Of a stretch of DNA of 64,000 bases, positions 48,478 through 63,378 are shown in pieces. The stretch's first letter is position 1. Each line of letters starts with the position of its first letter. A model generated the notes under the pieces. That model saw nothing but the letters and a program-made list of their open reading frames with translations, ran no database searches and had not been told where the DNA came from. Made by a program: the position numbers and the translations under genes. The stretch is from Antedon mediterranea (Eukaryota > Echinodermata > Crinoidea > Comatulida > Antedonidae), in the NCBI RefSeq assembly GCF_964355755.1, contig NC_092676.1, positions 13,252,288 to 13,316,287 of the forward strand, written 5' to 3'.

Positions 48478-50022
48478 TTTGTGCATTTCGAAAAAATCTG
48501 TTAACATAAAAAACCAAAGTGTTTAGAATATCTCCAAATCGCATTTGGAGACGTTTTAAACCATTTTGTGCATTTCGATGGAACTTGGTTACACAAAAAC
48601 ATCAAAGTGCTTAAAATCACATTTAAAACCGTTTTAGAGCATTTTGAGCATTTCGATAAAACTTTTCACACAAAAACATCAAAGTGTACAAAATAGCTTC
48701 AAATCGCATTTAGAGAGGTTTTAGACCATTTTGTGCATTTCGATAAAACTTTTCACACAAAAACATCAAAGTGTACAAAATAGCTTCAAATCGCATTTGG
48801 ATACGTTTTAGACCATTTTGTGCATTTCGATGAAACTTGGTTCACATCAAAGTGCTTAAAATTACATTTGAAAGCGTTTTAGAGCATTTTGAGCATTTCG
48901 ATAATACTTTTCACACAAAAACATCAAAGTGTACAAAATAGCTTCAAATCGCATTTGGAGACGTTTTAGACCATTTTGTGCATTTCGATGAAACTTGGTT
49001 ACACAAAAACATCAAAGTGCTTAAAATCACATTTGAAACCGTTTCAGACCATTTTGAGCGTTTCGATAAAACTTTTCACACAAAAACATCAAAGTGCACA
49101 AAATAGCTTCAAATCGCATTTGGAGACGTTTTAGACTATTTTGTGCATTTCGAAAAAATTTGTTAACATAAAAAGACCAAAGTGTTTAGAATATCTCCAA
49201 ATCGCATTTGGAGACGTTTTAAACCATTTTGTGCATTTTGATGGAACTTGGTTACACAAAAACATCAAAGTGCTTAAAATCACATTTAAAACCGTTTTAG
49301 AGCATTTTGAGCATTTCGATAAAACTTTTCACACAAAAACATCAAAGTGTATAAAATAGCTTCAAATCGCATTTAGAGAGGTTTTAGACCATTTTGTGCA
49401 TTTCGATAAAACTTTTCACACAAAAACATCAAAGTGTACAAAATAGCTTCAAATCGCATTTGGAGACGTTTTAGACCATTTTGTGCATTTCGATGAAACT
49501 TGGTTCACATCAAAGTGCTTAAAATTACATTTGAAAGCGTTTTAGAGCATTTTGAGCATTTCGATAATACTTTTCACACAAAAACATCAAAGTGTACAAA
49601 ATAGCTTCAAATCGCATTTGGAGACGTTTTAGACCATTTTGTGCATTTCGATGAAACTTGGTTACACAAAAACATCAAAGTGCTTAAAATCACATTTGAA
49701 ACCGTTTTAGACCATTTTGAGCGTTTTGATAAAACTTTTCACACAAAAACATCAAAGTGCACAAAATAGCTTCAAATCGCATTTGGAGACGTTTTAGACT
49801 ATTTTGTGCATTTCGAAAAAATTTGTTAACATAAAAAGACCAAAGTGTTTAGAATATCTCCAAATCGCATTTGGAGACGTTTTAAACCATTTTGTGCATT
49901 TCGATGGAACTTGGTTACACAAAAACATCAAAGTGCTTAAAATCACATTTAAAACCGTTTTAGAGCATTTTGAGCATTTCGATAAAACTTTTCACACAAA
50001 AACATCAAAGTGTACAAAATAG
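48478..50022 (+). repeat. Octamer units, 663-bp period
   Basis: GTTAACAT-type monomers recur at 48478, 49141 and 49804, each 663 bp apart, carrying the 7-bp-deleted TTGGTTCACATC monomer. The first unit has ACATAAAAAACCAAAG, a small deletion in the AAAAAGACCAAAG tract. Private changes include GCATTTGGATACG near 48794 and CCGTTTCAGACC near 49040. Confidence 0.8.
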
Positions 50023-53000
50023 CTTCAAATCGCATTTAGAGAGGTTTTAGACCATTTTGTGCATTTCGATAAAACTTTTCACACAAAAACATCAAAGTGT
50101 ACAAAATAGCTTCAAATCGCATTTAGAGACGTTTTAGACCATTTTGTGCATTTTGATAAAACTTTTCACACAAAAACATCAAATTGCACAAAATAGCTTA
50201 ATATCGTGTTTGAAAACGTTTTAAACCATTTTGAGCATGTCGATAAAACTTTTCACACAAAAATATCAAAATGCCCAGAATATCTTCAAATCGCATTTAG
50301 AGACGTTTTAGACCATTTTGTGCATTTCGAAAAAATTTGTTAACATAAAAAGACCAAAGTGTTTAGATTATCTCCAAATCGAATTTGGAGACGTTTTAGA
50401 CCATTTTGTGTTTTTCGAAAAAACTTTTCAAACAAAAACATCAAAGTGTACAAAATTGCTTCAAATCGCATTTAGAGAGGTTTTAGACCATTTTGTGCAT
50501 TTCGATAAAACTTTTCACACAAAAACATCAAAGTGCACAGAATATCTTAATACCGTGTCTGAAATCGTTTTAAACCATTTTGAGCATGTCGATAAAACTT
50601 TTCACACAAAAACATCAAAGTGCACAGAATATCTTCAAATCGCATTTAGAGACGTTTTAGACCATTTTGTGCATTTCGAAAAAATTTGTTAACATAAAAA
50701 GACCAAAGTGTTTAGAATATCTCCAAATCGCATTTGGAGACGTTTTAGACCATTTTGGGCATTTCGATGAAACTTGGTTACACAAATACATAAAAGTGCT
50801 TAAAATCACATTTAAAACCGTTTTAGAGCATTTTGAGCATTTCGATAAAACTTTTCACACAAAAACATCAAAGTGTACAAAATAGCTTCAAATCGCATTT
50901 AGAGAGGTTTTAGACCATTTTGTGCATTTCGATAAAACTTTTCACACAAAAACATCAAAGTGTACAAAATAACTTCAAATCGTATTTAGAGACGTTTTAG
51001 ACCATTTTGTGCATTTTGCTAAAACTTTTCACACAAAAACATCAAATTGCACAAAATAGCTTAATATCGTGTTTGAAAACGTTTTAAACCATTTTGAGCA
51101 TGTCGATAAAACTTTTCACACAAAAACATCAAATTGCACAAAATAGCTTAATATCGTGTTTGAAAACGTTTTAAACCATTTTGAGCATGTCGATAAAACT
51201 TTTCACACAAAAATATCAAAGTGCACAGAATATCTTCAAATCGCATTTAGAGACGTTTTAGACCATTTTGTGCATTTCGAAAAAATTTGTTAACATAAAA
51301 AAACCAAAGTGTTTAGGATATCTCCAAATCGCATTTGGAGACGTTTTAGACCATTTTGTGCATTTCAATGAAACTTGGTTACACAAAAACATCAAAGTGC
51401 TTAAAATCACATTTGAAACCGTTTTAGAGCATTTTTAGCATTTCGATAATACTTTTCACACAAAAACATCAAAGTGTACAAAATAGCTTCAAATCGCATT
51501 TGGAGACGTTTTAGACCATTTTGTGCATTTCGATGAAACTTGGTTACACAAAAACATCAAAGTGCTTAAAATCACATTTGAAACCGTTTTAGACCATTTT
51601 GAGCATTTCGATAAAACTTTTCACACAAAAAAATCAAAGTGCACAAAATAGCTTCAAATCGCATTTGGAGACGTTTTAGACCATTTTGTGCATTTCGATG
51701 AAACTTGGTTACACAAAAACATCAAAGTGCTTAATATCACATTTGAAACCGTTTTAGAGCATTTTTAGCATTTCGATAATACTTTTCACACAAAAACATC
51801 AAAGTGTACAAAATAGCTTCAAATCGCATTTGGAGACGTTTTAGACCATTTTGTGCATTTTGATGAAACTTGGTTACACAAAAACATCAAAGTGCTTAAA
51901 ATCACATTTGAAACCGTTTTAGACCATTTTGAGCATTTCGATAAAACTTTTCACACAAAAAAATCAAAGTGCACAAAATAGCTTCAAATCGCATTTGGAG
52001 ACGTTTTAGACTATTTTGTGCATTTCGAAAAAATCTGTTAACATAAAAAGACCAAAGTGTTTAGAATATCTCCAAATCGCATTTGGAGACGTTTTAAACC
52101 ATTTTGTGCATTTCGATGGAACTTGGTTACACAAAAACATCAAAGTGCTTAAAATCACATTTAAAACCGTTTTAGAGCATTTTGAGCATTTCGATAAAAC
52201 TTTTCACACAAAAACATCAAAGTGTACAAAATAGCTTCAAATCGCATTTAGAGAGGTTTTAGACCATTTTGTGCATTTCGATAAAACTTTTCACACAAAA
52301 ACATCAAAGTGTACAAAATAGCTTCAAATCGCATTTGGAGACGTTTTAGACCATTTTGTGCATTTCGATGAAACTTGGTTCACATCAAAGTGCTTAAAAT
52401 TACATTTGAAAGCGTTTTAGAGCATTTTGAGCATTTCGATAATACTTTTCACACAAAAACATCAAAGTGTACAAAATAGCTTCAAATCGCATTTGGAGAC
52501 GTTTTAGACCATTTTGTGCATTTCGATGAAACTTGGTTACACAAAAACATCAAAGTGCTTAAAATCACATTTGAAACCGTTTTAGACCATTTTGAGCGTT
52601 TCGATAAAACTTTTCACACAAAAACATCAAAGTGCACAAAATAGCTTCAAATCGCATTTGGAGACGTTTTAGACTATTTTGTGCATTTCGAAAAAATTTG
52701 TTAACATAAAAAGACCAAAGTGTTTAGAATATCTCCAAATCGCATTTGGAGACGTTTTAAACCATTTTGTGCATTTCGATGGAACTTGGTTACACAAAAA
52801 CATCAAAGTGCTTAAAATCACATTTAAAACCGTTTTAGAGCATTTTGAGCATTTCGATAAAACTTTTCACACAAAAACATCAAAGTGTACAAAATAGCTT
52901 CAAATCGCATTTAGAGAGGTTTTAGACCATTTTGTGCATTTCGATAAAACTTTTCACACAAAAACATCAAAGTGTACAAAATAGCTTCAAATCGCATTTA

Positions 53001-54399
53001 GAGACGTTTTAGACCATTTTGTGCATTTTCATAAAACTTTTCACACAAAAACATCAAATTGCACAAAATAGCTTAATACCGTGTTTGAAATCGTTTTAAA
53101 CCATTTTGAGCATGTCGATAAAACTTTTCACACAAAAACATCAAAGTGTACAAAATAGCTTCAAATCACATTTGAAACCGTTTTAGACCATTTTGAGCAT
53201 TTCGATAAAACTTTTCACACAAAAACATCAAAGTGTACAAAATAGCTTCAAATCGCATTTGGAGACGTTTTAGACCATTTTGTGCATTTCGATGAAACTT
53301 GGTTACACAAAAACATCAAAGTGCTTAAAATTACATTTGAAAGCGTTTTAGAGCATTTTGAGCATTTCGATAATACTTTTCACACAAAAACATCAAAGTG
53401 TACAAAATAGCTTCAAATCGCATTTGGAGACGTTTTAGACCATTTTGTGCATTTCGATGAAACTTGGTTACACAAAAACATCAAAGTGCTTAAAATTACA
53501 TTTGAAACCGTTTTAGACCATTTTGAGCGTTTCGATAAAACTTTCCACACAAATAAATCAGAGTGCACAAAATAGCTTCAAATCGTATTTGGAGACGTTT
53601 TAGACTATTTTGTGCATTTCGAAAAAATTTGTTAACATAAAAAGACCAAAGTGTTTAGAATATCTCCAAATCGCATTTGGAGACGTTTTAAACCATTTTG
53701 TGCATTTCTATGGAACTTGGTTACACAAAAACATCAAAGTGCTTAAAATCACATTTAAAACCGTTTTAGAGCATTTTGAGCATTTCGATAAAACTTTTCA
53801 CACAAAAACATCAAAGTGTACAAAATAGCTTCAAATCGCATTTAGAGAGGTTTTAGACCATTTTGTGCATTTCGATAAAACTTTTCACACAAAAACATCA
53901 AAGTGTACAAAATAGCTTCAAATCGCATTTAGAGACGTTTTAGACCATTTTGTGCATTTCGATAAAACTTTTCACACAAAAACATCAAATTGCACAAAAT
54001 AGCTTAATACCGTGTTTGAAATCGTTTTAAACCATTTTGAGCATGTCGATAAAACTTTTCACAAAAAAACATCAAAGTGCACAGAATAGCTTCAAATCGC
54101 ATTTGGAGACGTTTTAAACCATTTTGTGCATTTCGATAAAACTTTTCACATAAAAACAACAAAGTGTACAAAATAGCTTCAAATCGCATTTAGAGACGTT
54201 TTAGACCATTTTGGGCATTTCGATGAAACTTGGTTACACAAATACATAAAAGTGCTTAAAATCACATTTCAAACCGTTTTAGAGCATTTTGAGCATTTCG
54301 ATAAAACTTTTCACACAAAAACATCAAAGTGCACAAAATAGCTTCAAATCGCATTTAGAGATGTTTTAGACCATTTTGTGCAATTCGATAAAACTTTTC

Positions 54400-57080
54400 A
54401 CACAAAAACATCAAATTGCACAAAATAGCTTAATATCGTGTTTGAAAACGTTTTAGACCATTTTGAGCATGTCGATAAAACTTTTCACATAAAAACATAA
54501 AAGTGAACAGAATAGCCTCAAATTGCATTTGGAGACGTTTTAGAGCATTTTGTGCATTTCGATAAAATGTGTTAACATAAAAAGACCAAAGTGTTTAGAA
54601 TATCTTCAAATCATATTTGGAGACGTACTTTAGACCATTTTTTGCATTGCGATGAAACTTGGTTACACAAAAACATCAAAGTGCTTAAAATCACATTTAA
54701 AACCGTTTTAGAGCATTTTGAGCATTTCGATAAACCTTTTCACAAAAAAACATCAAAGTGTACAAAATAACTTCAAATCGCATTTAGAGAGGTTTTAGAC
54801 CATTTTGTGCATTTCGATAAAACTTTTCACACAAAAACATCAAAGTGTACAAAATAACTTCAAATCGTATTTAGAGAGGTTTTAGACCATTTTGTGCATT
54901 TTGATAAAACTTTTCACACAAAAACATCAAATTGCACAAAATAGCTTAATATCGTGTTTGAAAACGTTTTAAACCATTTTGAGCATGTCGATAAAACTTT
55001 TCACACAAAAATATCAAAGTGCACAGAATATCTTCAAATCGCATTTAGAGACGTTTTAGACCTTTTTGTGCATTTCGAAAAAATTTGTTAACATAAAAAG
55101 ACCAAAGTGTTTAGAATATCTCCAAATCACATTTGGAGACGTTTTAGACCATTTTGTGTTTTTCGAAAAAACTTTTCACACAAAAACATCAAAGTGCACA
55201 GAATAGCTTCAAATTGCATTTGGAGACGTTTTAGACCATTTTGTGCGTTTCGATGAATCTTGGTTACACAAAAACATCAAAGTGCTTAAAATCACATTTA
55301 AAACCGTTTTAGTGCATTTTGAGCATTTCGATAAAACTTTTCACACAAAAACATCAAATTGCACAAAATAGCTTAATATCGTGTTTGAAAACGTTTTAGA
55401 CCATTTTGAGCATGTCGATAAAACTTTTCACACAAAAACATAAAAGTGAACAGAATAGCTTCAAATTGCATTTGGAGACGTTTTAGAGCATTTTGTGCAT
55501 TTAGATAAAATGTGTTAACATAAAAAGACCAAAGTGTTTAGAATATCTTCAAATCACATTTGGAGACGTTTTAGACCATTTTTTGCATTTCGATGAAACT
55601 TGGTTACACAAAAACATCAAAGTGCTTAAAATCACATTTAAAACCGTTTTAGAGCATTTTGAGCATTTCGATAAAACTTTTCACACAAAAACATCAAAGT
55701 GTACAAAATAGCTTCAAATCGCATTTAGAGAGGTTTTAGACCATTTTGTGCATTTCGATAAAACTTTTCACACAAAAACATCAAAGTGTACAAAATAACT
55801 TCAAATCGTATTTAGAGACGTTTTAGACCATTTTGTGCATTTTGATAAAACTTTTCACACAAAAACATCAAATTGCACAAAATAGCTTAATATCGTGTTT
55901 GAAAACGTTTTAAACCATTTTGAGCATGTCGATAAAACTTTTCACACAAAAATATCAAAGTGCACAGAATATCTTCAAATCGCATTTAGAGACGTTTTAG
56001 ACCATTTTGTGCATTTCGAAAAAATTTGTTAACATAAAAAGACCAAAGTGTTTAGAATATCTCCAAATCGCATTTGGAGACGTTTTAGACCATTTTGTGT
56101 TTTTCGAAAAAACTTTTCACACAAAAACATCAAAGTGCACAGAATAGCTTCAAATTGCATTTGGAGACGTTTTAGACCATTTTGTGCGTTTCGATGAATC
56201 TTGGTTACACAAAAACATCAAAGTGCTTAAAATCACATTTAAAACCGTTTTAGTGCATTTTGAGCATTTCGATAAAACTTTTCACACAAAAACATCAAAT
56301 TGCACAAAATAGCTTAATATCGTGTTTGAAAACGTTTTAGACCATTTTGAGCATGTCGATAAAACTTTTCACACAAAAACATAAAAGTGAACAGAATAGC
56401 TTCAAATTGCATTTGGAGACGTTTTAGAGCATTTTGTGCATTTCGATAAAATGTGTTAACATAAAAAGACCAAAGTGTTTAGAATATCTTCAAATCACAT
56501 TTGGAGACGTTTTAGACCATTTTTTGCATTTCGATGAAACTTGGTTACACAAAAACATCAAAGTGCTTAAAATCACATTTAAAACCGTTTTAGAGCATTT
56601 TGAGCATTTCGATAAAACTTTTCACACAAAAACATCAAAGTGTACAAAATAGCTTCAAATCGCATTTAGAGAGGTTTTAGACCATTTTGTGCATTTCGAT
56701 AAAACTTTTCACACAAAAACATCAAAGTGTACAAAATAACTTCAAATCGTATTTAGAGACGTTTTAGACCATTTTGTGCATTTTGATAAAACTTTTCACA
56801 CAAAAACATCAAATTGCACAAAATAGCTTAATATCGTGTTTGAAAACGTTTTAAACCATTTTGAGCATGTCGATAAAACTTTTCACACAAAAATATCAAA
56901 GTGCACAGAATATCTTCAAATCGCATTTAGAGACGTTTTAGACCATTTTGTGCATTTCGAAAAAATTTGTTAACATAAAAAGACCAAAGTGTTTAGAATA
57001 TCTCCAAATCGCATTTGGAGACGTTTTAGACCATTTTGTGTTTTTCGAAAAAACTTTTCACACAAAAACATCAAAGTGTA
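54400..57080 (+). repeat. About 941-bp tandem unit, nearly three copies
   Basis: Sites in GAATAGCTTCAAATTGC (55201/56142) and the TTTGTTAACATAAAAAG monomer (56007/56948) are 941 bp apart. The same order extends upstream to about 54400 with a 2-bp shift caused by a GTACTTTAG insertion near 54628. The last unit diverges near 57078 into the A-run variant module. Related to the 951-bp units at 37.7-39.6 kb. Confidence 0.75.
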
Positions 57081-60000
57081 CAAAATTGCTTCAAATCGCA
57101 TTTGGAGACGTTTTAGACCATTTTGTGATTTTCGAAAAACTTTTCACACAAAAACATCAAAGTGTAGAAAATTGCTTCAAATCGCAAAAAAAATGTTTTG
57201 AGAGATGTTTTAGAACAATTTTGTGAATTAAGAAAAAATTTGTTAACATAAAAAGACCAAAGTGTTTAGAATATCTCCAAATCGCATTTGGAGACGTTTT
57301 AGACCATTTTGTGCATTTCGATGACACTTGGTTACACAAAAACATCAAAGTGCTTAAAATCACATTTAAAACCGTTTTAGAGCGTTTTGAGCATTTCGAT
57401 AAACTTTTCAAACAAAAACATCAAAGTGTACAAAATAGCTTCAAATCGTATTTGGAGACGTTTTAGACCATTTTGTGCGTTTCGATGAATCTTGGTTACA
57501 CAAAAACATCAAAGTGCTTAAAATCACATTTAAAACCGTTTTAGTGCATTTTGAGCATTTCGATAAAACTTTTCACACAAAAACATCAAATTGCTCAAAA
57601 TAGCTTAATATCGTGTTTGAAAACGTTTTAGACCATTTTGAGCATGTCGATAAAACTTTTCACACAAAAACATAAAAGTGAACAGAATATCTTCAAATCG
57701 CATTTAGAGATGTTTTAGACCATTTTGTGCGTTTCGATAAAACTTTTCACACAAAAACATCAAATTGCACAAAATAGCTTAATATCGTGTTTGAAAACGT
57801 TTTAGACCATTTTGAGCATGTCGATAAAACTTTTCACACAAAAACATCAAAGTGCACAGAATATCTTCAAATCGCATTTAGAGACGTTTTAGACCATTTT
57901 GTGCATTTCGGAAAAAATTTGTTAACATAAAAAGACCAAAGTGTTTAGAATATCTCCAAATCGCATTTGGAGACGTTTTAGACCATTTTGTGAATTTCGA
58001 TGAAACTTGGTTACACAAAAACATCAAAGTGCTTAAAATCACATTTGAAACCATTTTAGAGCATTTTGAGCATTTCGATAAAACTTTTCACACAAAAACA
58101 TCAAAGTGTACAAAATAGCTTCAAATCACATTTGAAACCGTTTTAGACCATTTTGAGCATTTCGATAAAACTTTTCACACAAAAACATCAAAGTGTACAG
58201 AATAGCTTCAAATCGCATTTGGAGACGTTTTAGACCATTTTGTGCATTTCGATGAAACTTGGTTACACAAAAACATCAAAGTGCTTAAAATCACATTTGA
58301 AACCGTTTTAGACCATTTTGAGCATTTCGATAAAAATTTTCACACAAAAAAATCAAAGTGCACAAAATAGCTTCAAATGGCATTTGGAGACGTTTTAGAC
58401 CATTTTGTGCATTTCGATGAAACTTGGTTACACAAAAACATCAAAGTGCTTAAAATCACATTTGAAACCGTTTTAGAGCATTTTGAGCATTTCGATAAAA
58501 CTTTTCACACAAAAAAATCAAAGTGTACAAAATAGCTTCAAATCGCATTTAGAGACGTTTTAGACCATTTTGTGCATTTAGATAAAACTTTTCACACAAA
58601 AACATCAAATTGCACAAAATAGCTTAATATCGTGTTTGAAAACGTTTTAAACCATTTTGAGCATGTCGATAAAACTTTTCACACAAAAATATCAAAGTGC
58701 ACAGAATATCTTCAAATCGCATTTAGAGACGTTTTAGACCATTTTGTGCATTTCGATGAAACTTGGTTACACAAAAACATCAAAGTGCTTAAAATCACAT
58801 TTAAAACCGTTTTAGAGCGTTTTGAGCATTTCGATAAACTTTTTACACAAAAACATCAAAGTGCACAAAATAGCTTCAAATCGCATTTAGAGATGTTTTA
58901 GACCATTTTGTGCATTTCGATAAAACTGTTCACACAAAAACATCAAATTGCACAAAATAGCTTAATACCGTGTTTGAAATCATTTTAAACCATTTTGAGC
59001 ATGTCGATAAAACTTTTCACACAAAAATATCAAAATGCCCAGAATATCTTCAAATCGCATTTAGAGACGTTTTAGACCATTTTGTGCATTTCGAAAAAAT
59101 TTGTTAACATAAAAAGACCAAAGTGTTTAGATTATCTCCAAATCGAATTTGGAGACGTTTTAGACCATTTTGTGTTTTTCGAAAAAAATTGTTAACATAA
59201 AAAGACCAAAGTGTTTAGATTATCTCCAAATCGCATTTGGAGACGTTTTAGACCATTTTGTGTTTTTCGAAAAAACTTTTCACACAAAAACATCAAAGTG
59301 TACAAAATAGCTTCAAATCACATTTGAAACCGTTTTAGACCATTTTGAGCATTTCGATAAAACTTTTCACACAAAAACATCAAAGTGCAAAGAATATCTT
59401 AATACCGTGTCTGAAATCGTTTTAAACCATTTTGAGCATGTCGATAAAACTTTTCACACAAAAACATCAAAGTGCACAGAATATCTTCAAATCGCATTTA
59501 GAGACGTTTTAGACCATTTTGTGCATTTCGAAAAAATTTGTTAACATAAAAAGACCAAAGTGTTTAGAATATCTCCAAATCGCATTTGGAGACGTTTTAG
59601 ACCATTTTGTGCATTTCGATGAAACTTGGTTACACAAAAACATCAAAGTGCTTAAAATCACATTTGAAACCGTTTTAGAGCATTTTGAGCATTTCGATAA
59701 AACTTTTCACACAAAAACATCAAAGTGTACAAAATAGCTTCAAATCACATTTGAAACCGTTTTAGACCATTTTGAGCATTTCGATAAAACTTTTCACACA
59801 AAAACATCAAAGTGTACAGAATAGCTTCAAATCGCATTTGGAGACGTTTTAGACCATTTTGTGCATTTCGATGAAACTTGGTTACACAAAAACATCAAAG
59901 TGCTTAAAATCACATTTGAAACCGTTTTAGAGCATTTTTAACATTTCCATAATACTTTTCACACAAAAACATCAAATTGCACAAAATAGCTTCAAATCAC

Positions 60001-62733
60001 ATTTGGAGACGTTTTAGACCATTTTGTGCATTTCGATGAAACTTGGTTACACAAAAACATCAAAGTGCTTAAAATCACATTTGAAACCGTTTTAGAGCAT
60101 TTTGAGCATTTCGATAAAACTTTTCACACAAAAAAATCAAACTGCACAAAATAGCTTCAAATCGCATTTGGAGAGGTTTTAGACCATTTTGTGCATTTCG
60201 ATAAAACTTTTCACACAAAAACATCAAAGTGTACAAAATAGCTTCAAATCGCATTTAGAGACGTTTTAGACCATTTTGTGCATTTCGATAAAACTTTTCA
60301 CACAAAAACATCAAATTGCACAAAATAGCTTAATATCGTGTTTGAAAACGTTTTAAACCATTTTGAGCATGTCGATAAAACTTTTCACAAAAAAATATCA
60401 AAGTGCACAGAATATCTTCAAATCGCATTTAGAGACGTTTTAGACCATTTTGTGCATTTCGATGAAACTTGGTTACACAAAAACATCAAAGTGCTTAAAA
60501 TCACATTTAAAACCGTTTTAGAGCGTTTTGAGCATTTCCATAAACTTTTTACACAAAAACATCAAAGTGCACAAAATAGCTTCAAATCGCATTTAGAGAT
60601 GTTTTAGACCATTTTGTGCATTTCGATAAAACTTTTCACACAAAAACATCAAATTGCACAAAATAGCTTAATACCGTGTTTGAAATCATTTTAAACCATT
60701 TTGAGCATGTCGATAAAACTTTTCACACAAAAACATCAAAGTGCACAGAATATCTTCAAATCGCATTTAGAGACGTTTTAGACCATTTTGTGCATTTCGA
60801 AAAAATTTAACATAAAAAGACCAAAGTGTTTAGAATATCTCCAAATCGCAATTTGAGACGTTTTAGACCATTTTGTGCATTTCGATGAAACTTGGTTACA
60901 CAAAAACATCAAAGTGCTTAAAATCACATTTGAAACCGTTTTAGAGCATTTTGAGCATTTCGATAAAACTTTTCACACAAAAACATCAAAGTGTACAAAA
61001 TAGCTTCAAATCACATTTGAAACCGTTTTAGACCATTTTGAGCATTTCGATAAAACTTTTCACACAAAAACATCAAAGTGTACAAAATAGCTTCAAATCG
61101 CATTTGGAGACGTTTTAGACCATTTTGTGCATTTCGATGAAACTTGGTTACACAAAAACATCAAAGTGCTTAAAATCACATTTGAAACCGTTTTAGAGCA
61201 TTTTTAGCATTTCGATAATACTTTTCACACAAAAACATCAAAGTGTACAAAATAGCTTCAAATCGCATTTGGAGACGTTTTAGACCATTTTGTGCATTTC
61301 GATGAAACTTGGTTACACAAAAACATCAAAGTGCTTAAAATCACATTTGAAACCGTTTTAGACCATTTTGAGCATTTCGATAAAACTTTTCACACAAAAA
61401 AATCAAAGTGCACAAAATAGCTTCAAATCGCATTTGGGGACGTTTTAGACTATTTTGTGCATTTCGAAAAAATTTGTTAACATAAAAAGACCAAAGTGTT
61501 TAGAATATCTCCAAATCGCATTTGGAGACGTTTTAAACCATTTTGTGCATTTCGATGGAACTTGGTTACACAAAAACATCAAAGTGCTTAAAATCACATT
61601 TAAAACCGTTTTAGAGCATTTTTAGCATTTCGATAAAACTTTTCACACAAAAACATCAAAGTGTACAAAATAGCTTCAAATCGCATTTAGAGAGGTTTTA
61701 GACCATTTTGTGCATTTCGATAAAACTTTTCACACAAAAACATCAAAGTGTACAAAATAGCTTCAAATTGCATTTAGAGACGTTTTAGACCATTTTGTGC
61801 ATTTCGATAAAACTTTTCACACAAAAACATCAAATTGCACAAAATCGTTTTAAACCATTTTAAATCGTTTTAAACCATTTTGAGCATGTCGATAAAACTT
61901 TTCACAAAAAAACATCAAAGTGCACAGAATAGCTTCAAATTGCATTTGGAGACGTTTTAGAGCATTTTGTGCATTTCGATAAAATGTGTTAACATAAAAA
62001 GACCAAAGTGTTTAGAATATCTTCAAATCACATTTGGAGACGTTTTAGACCATTTTTTGCATTTCGATGAAACTTGGTTACACAAAAACATCAAAGTGCT
62101 TAAAATCACATTTGAAACCGTTTTAGAGCATTTTGAGCATTTCGATAAAACTTTTCACACAAAAACATCAAAGTGTACAAAATAGCTTCAAATCGCATTT
62201 AGAGACGTTTTAGATCATTTTGTGCATTTCGAAAAAATTTGTTAACATAAAAAGACCAAAGTGTTTAGAATATCTCCAAATCGCATTTGGAGACGTTTTA
62301 AACCATTTTGTGCATTTCGATGGAACTTGGTTACACAAAAACATCAAAGTGCTTAAAATCACATTTAAAACCGTTTTAGAGCATTTTGAGCATTTCGATA
62401 AAACTTTTCACACAAAAACATCAAAGTGTACAAAATAGCTTCAAATCGCATTTAGAGAGGTTTTAGACCATTTTGTGCATTTCGATAAAACTTTTCACAC
62501 AAAAACATCAAAGTGTACAAAATAGCTTCAAATCGCATTTAGAGAGGTTTTAGACCATTTTGTGCAATTCGATAAAACTTTTCACACAAAAACATCAAAT
62601 TGCACAAAATAGTTTAATATCGTGTTTGAAAACCTTTTAAACCATTTTGAGCATGTCGATAAAACTTTTCACACAAAAATATCAAAGTGCACAGAATATC
62701 TTCAAATCGCATTTAGAGACCTTTTAGACCATT

Positions 62734-63378
62734 TTGTGCATTTCGAAAAAATTTGTTAACATAAAAAGACCAAAGTGTTTAGAATATCTCCAAATCGCAT
62801 TTGGAGACGTTTTAGACCATTTTGTGCATTTCGATGAAACTTGGTTACACAAAAACATCAAAGTGCTTAAAATCACATTTAAAACCGTTTTAGAGCGTTT
62901 TGAGCATTTCGATAAACTTTTCACACAAAAACATCAAAGTGCACAAAATAGCTTCAAATCGCATTTAGAGATGTTTAAGACCATTTTGTGCATTTCGATA
63001 AAACTTTTCACACAAAAACATCAAATTGCACAAAATAGCTTAATACCGTGTTTGAAATCGTTTTAAACCATTTTGAGCATGTCGATAAAACTTTTCACAC
63101 AAAAACATCAAAGTGCACAGAATATCTTCAAATCGCATTTAGAGACGTTTTAGACCATTTTGTGCATTTCGAAAAAATTTGTTAACATTAAAAGACCAAA
63201 GTGTTTAGAATATCTCCAAATCGCATTCGGAGACGTTTTAGACCATTTTGTGCATTTCGATGAAACTTGGTTACACAAAAACATCAAAGTGCTTAAAATC
63301 ACATTTGAAACCGTTTTAGAGCATTTTGAGCATTTCGATAAAACTTTTCACACAAAAACATCAAAGTGTACAAAATAG
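62734..63378 (+). repeat. Recurrent CGATAAACTTTT block, copy at 62.7 kb
   Basis: Same module as at 8835, 13836 and 24088. The next TTTGTTAACAT monomer is 426 bp on, at 63160. Private changes are ATGTTTAAGACC (about 62972), AACATTAAAAGACC (about 63184) and GCATTCGGAGACG (about 63225). Finding this module at both ends of the window shows that modules are dispersed throughout the array and not confined to one neighbourhood. Confidence 0.78.

Noticed and set aside
448-63378. Dozens of open frames of 60-124 codons with similar products (for example a 72-residue family beginning MCISKKFVNIKRPK)
   Set aside because: They start at TTG within ATTTTGTGCATTTCG and end at the recurrent TAG. They occur on both strands and in overlapping frames, and they simply translate the satellite. 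No start context, domain or codon bias supports them.
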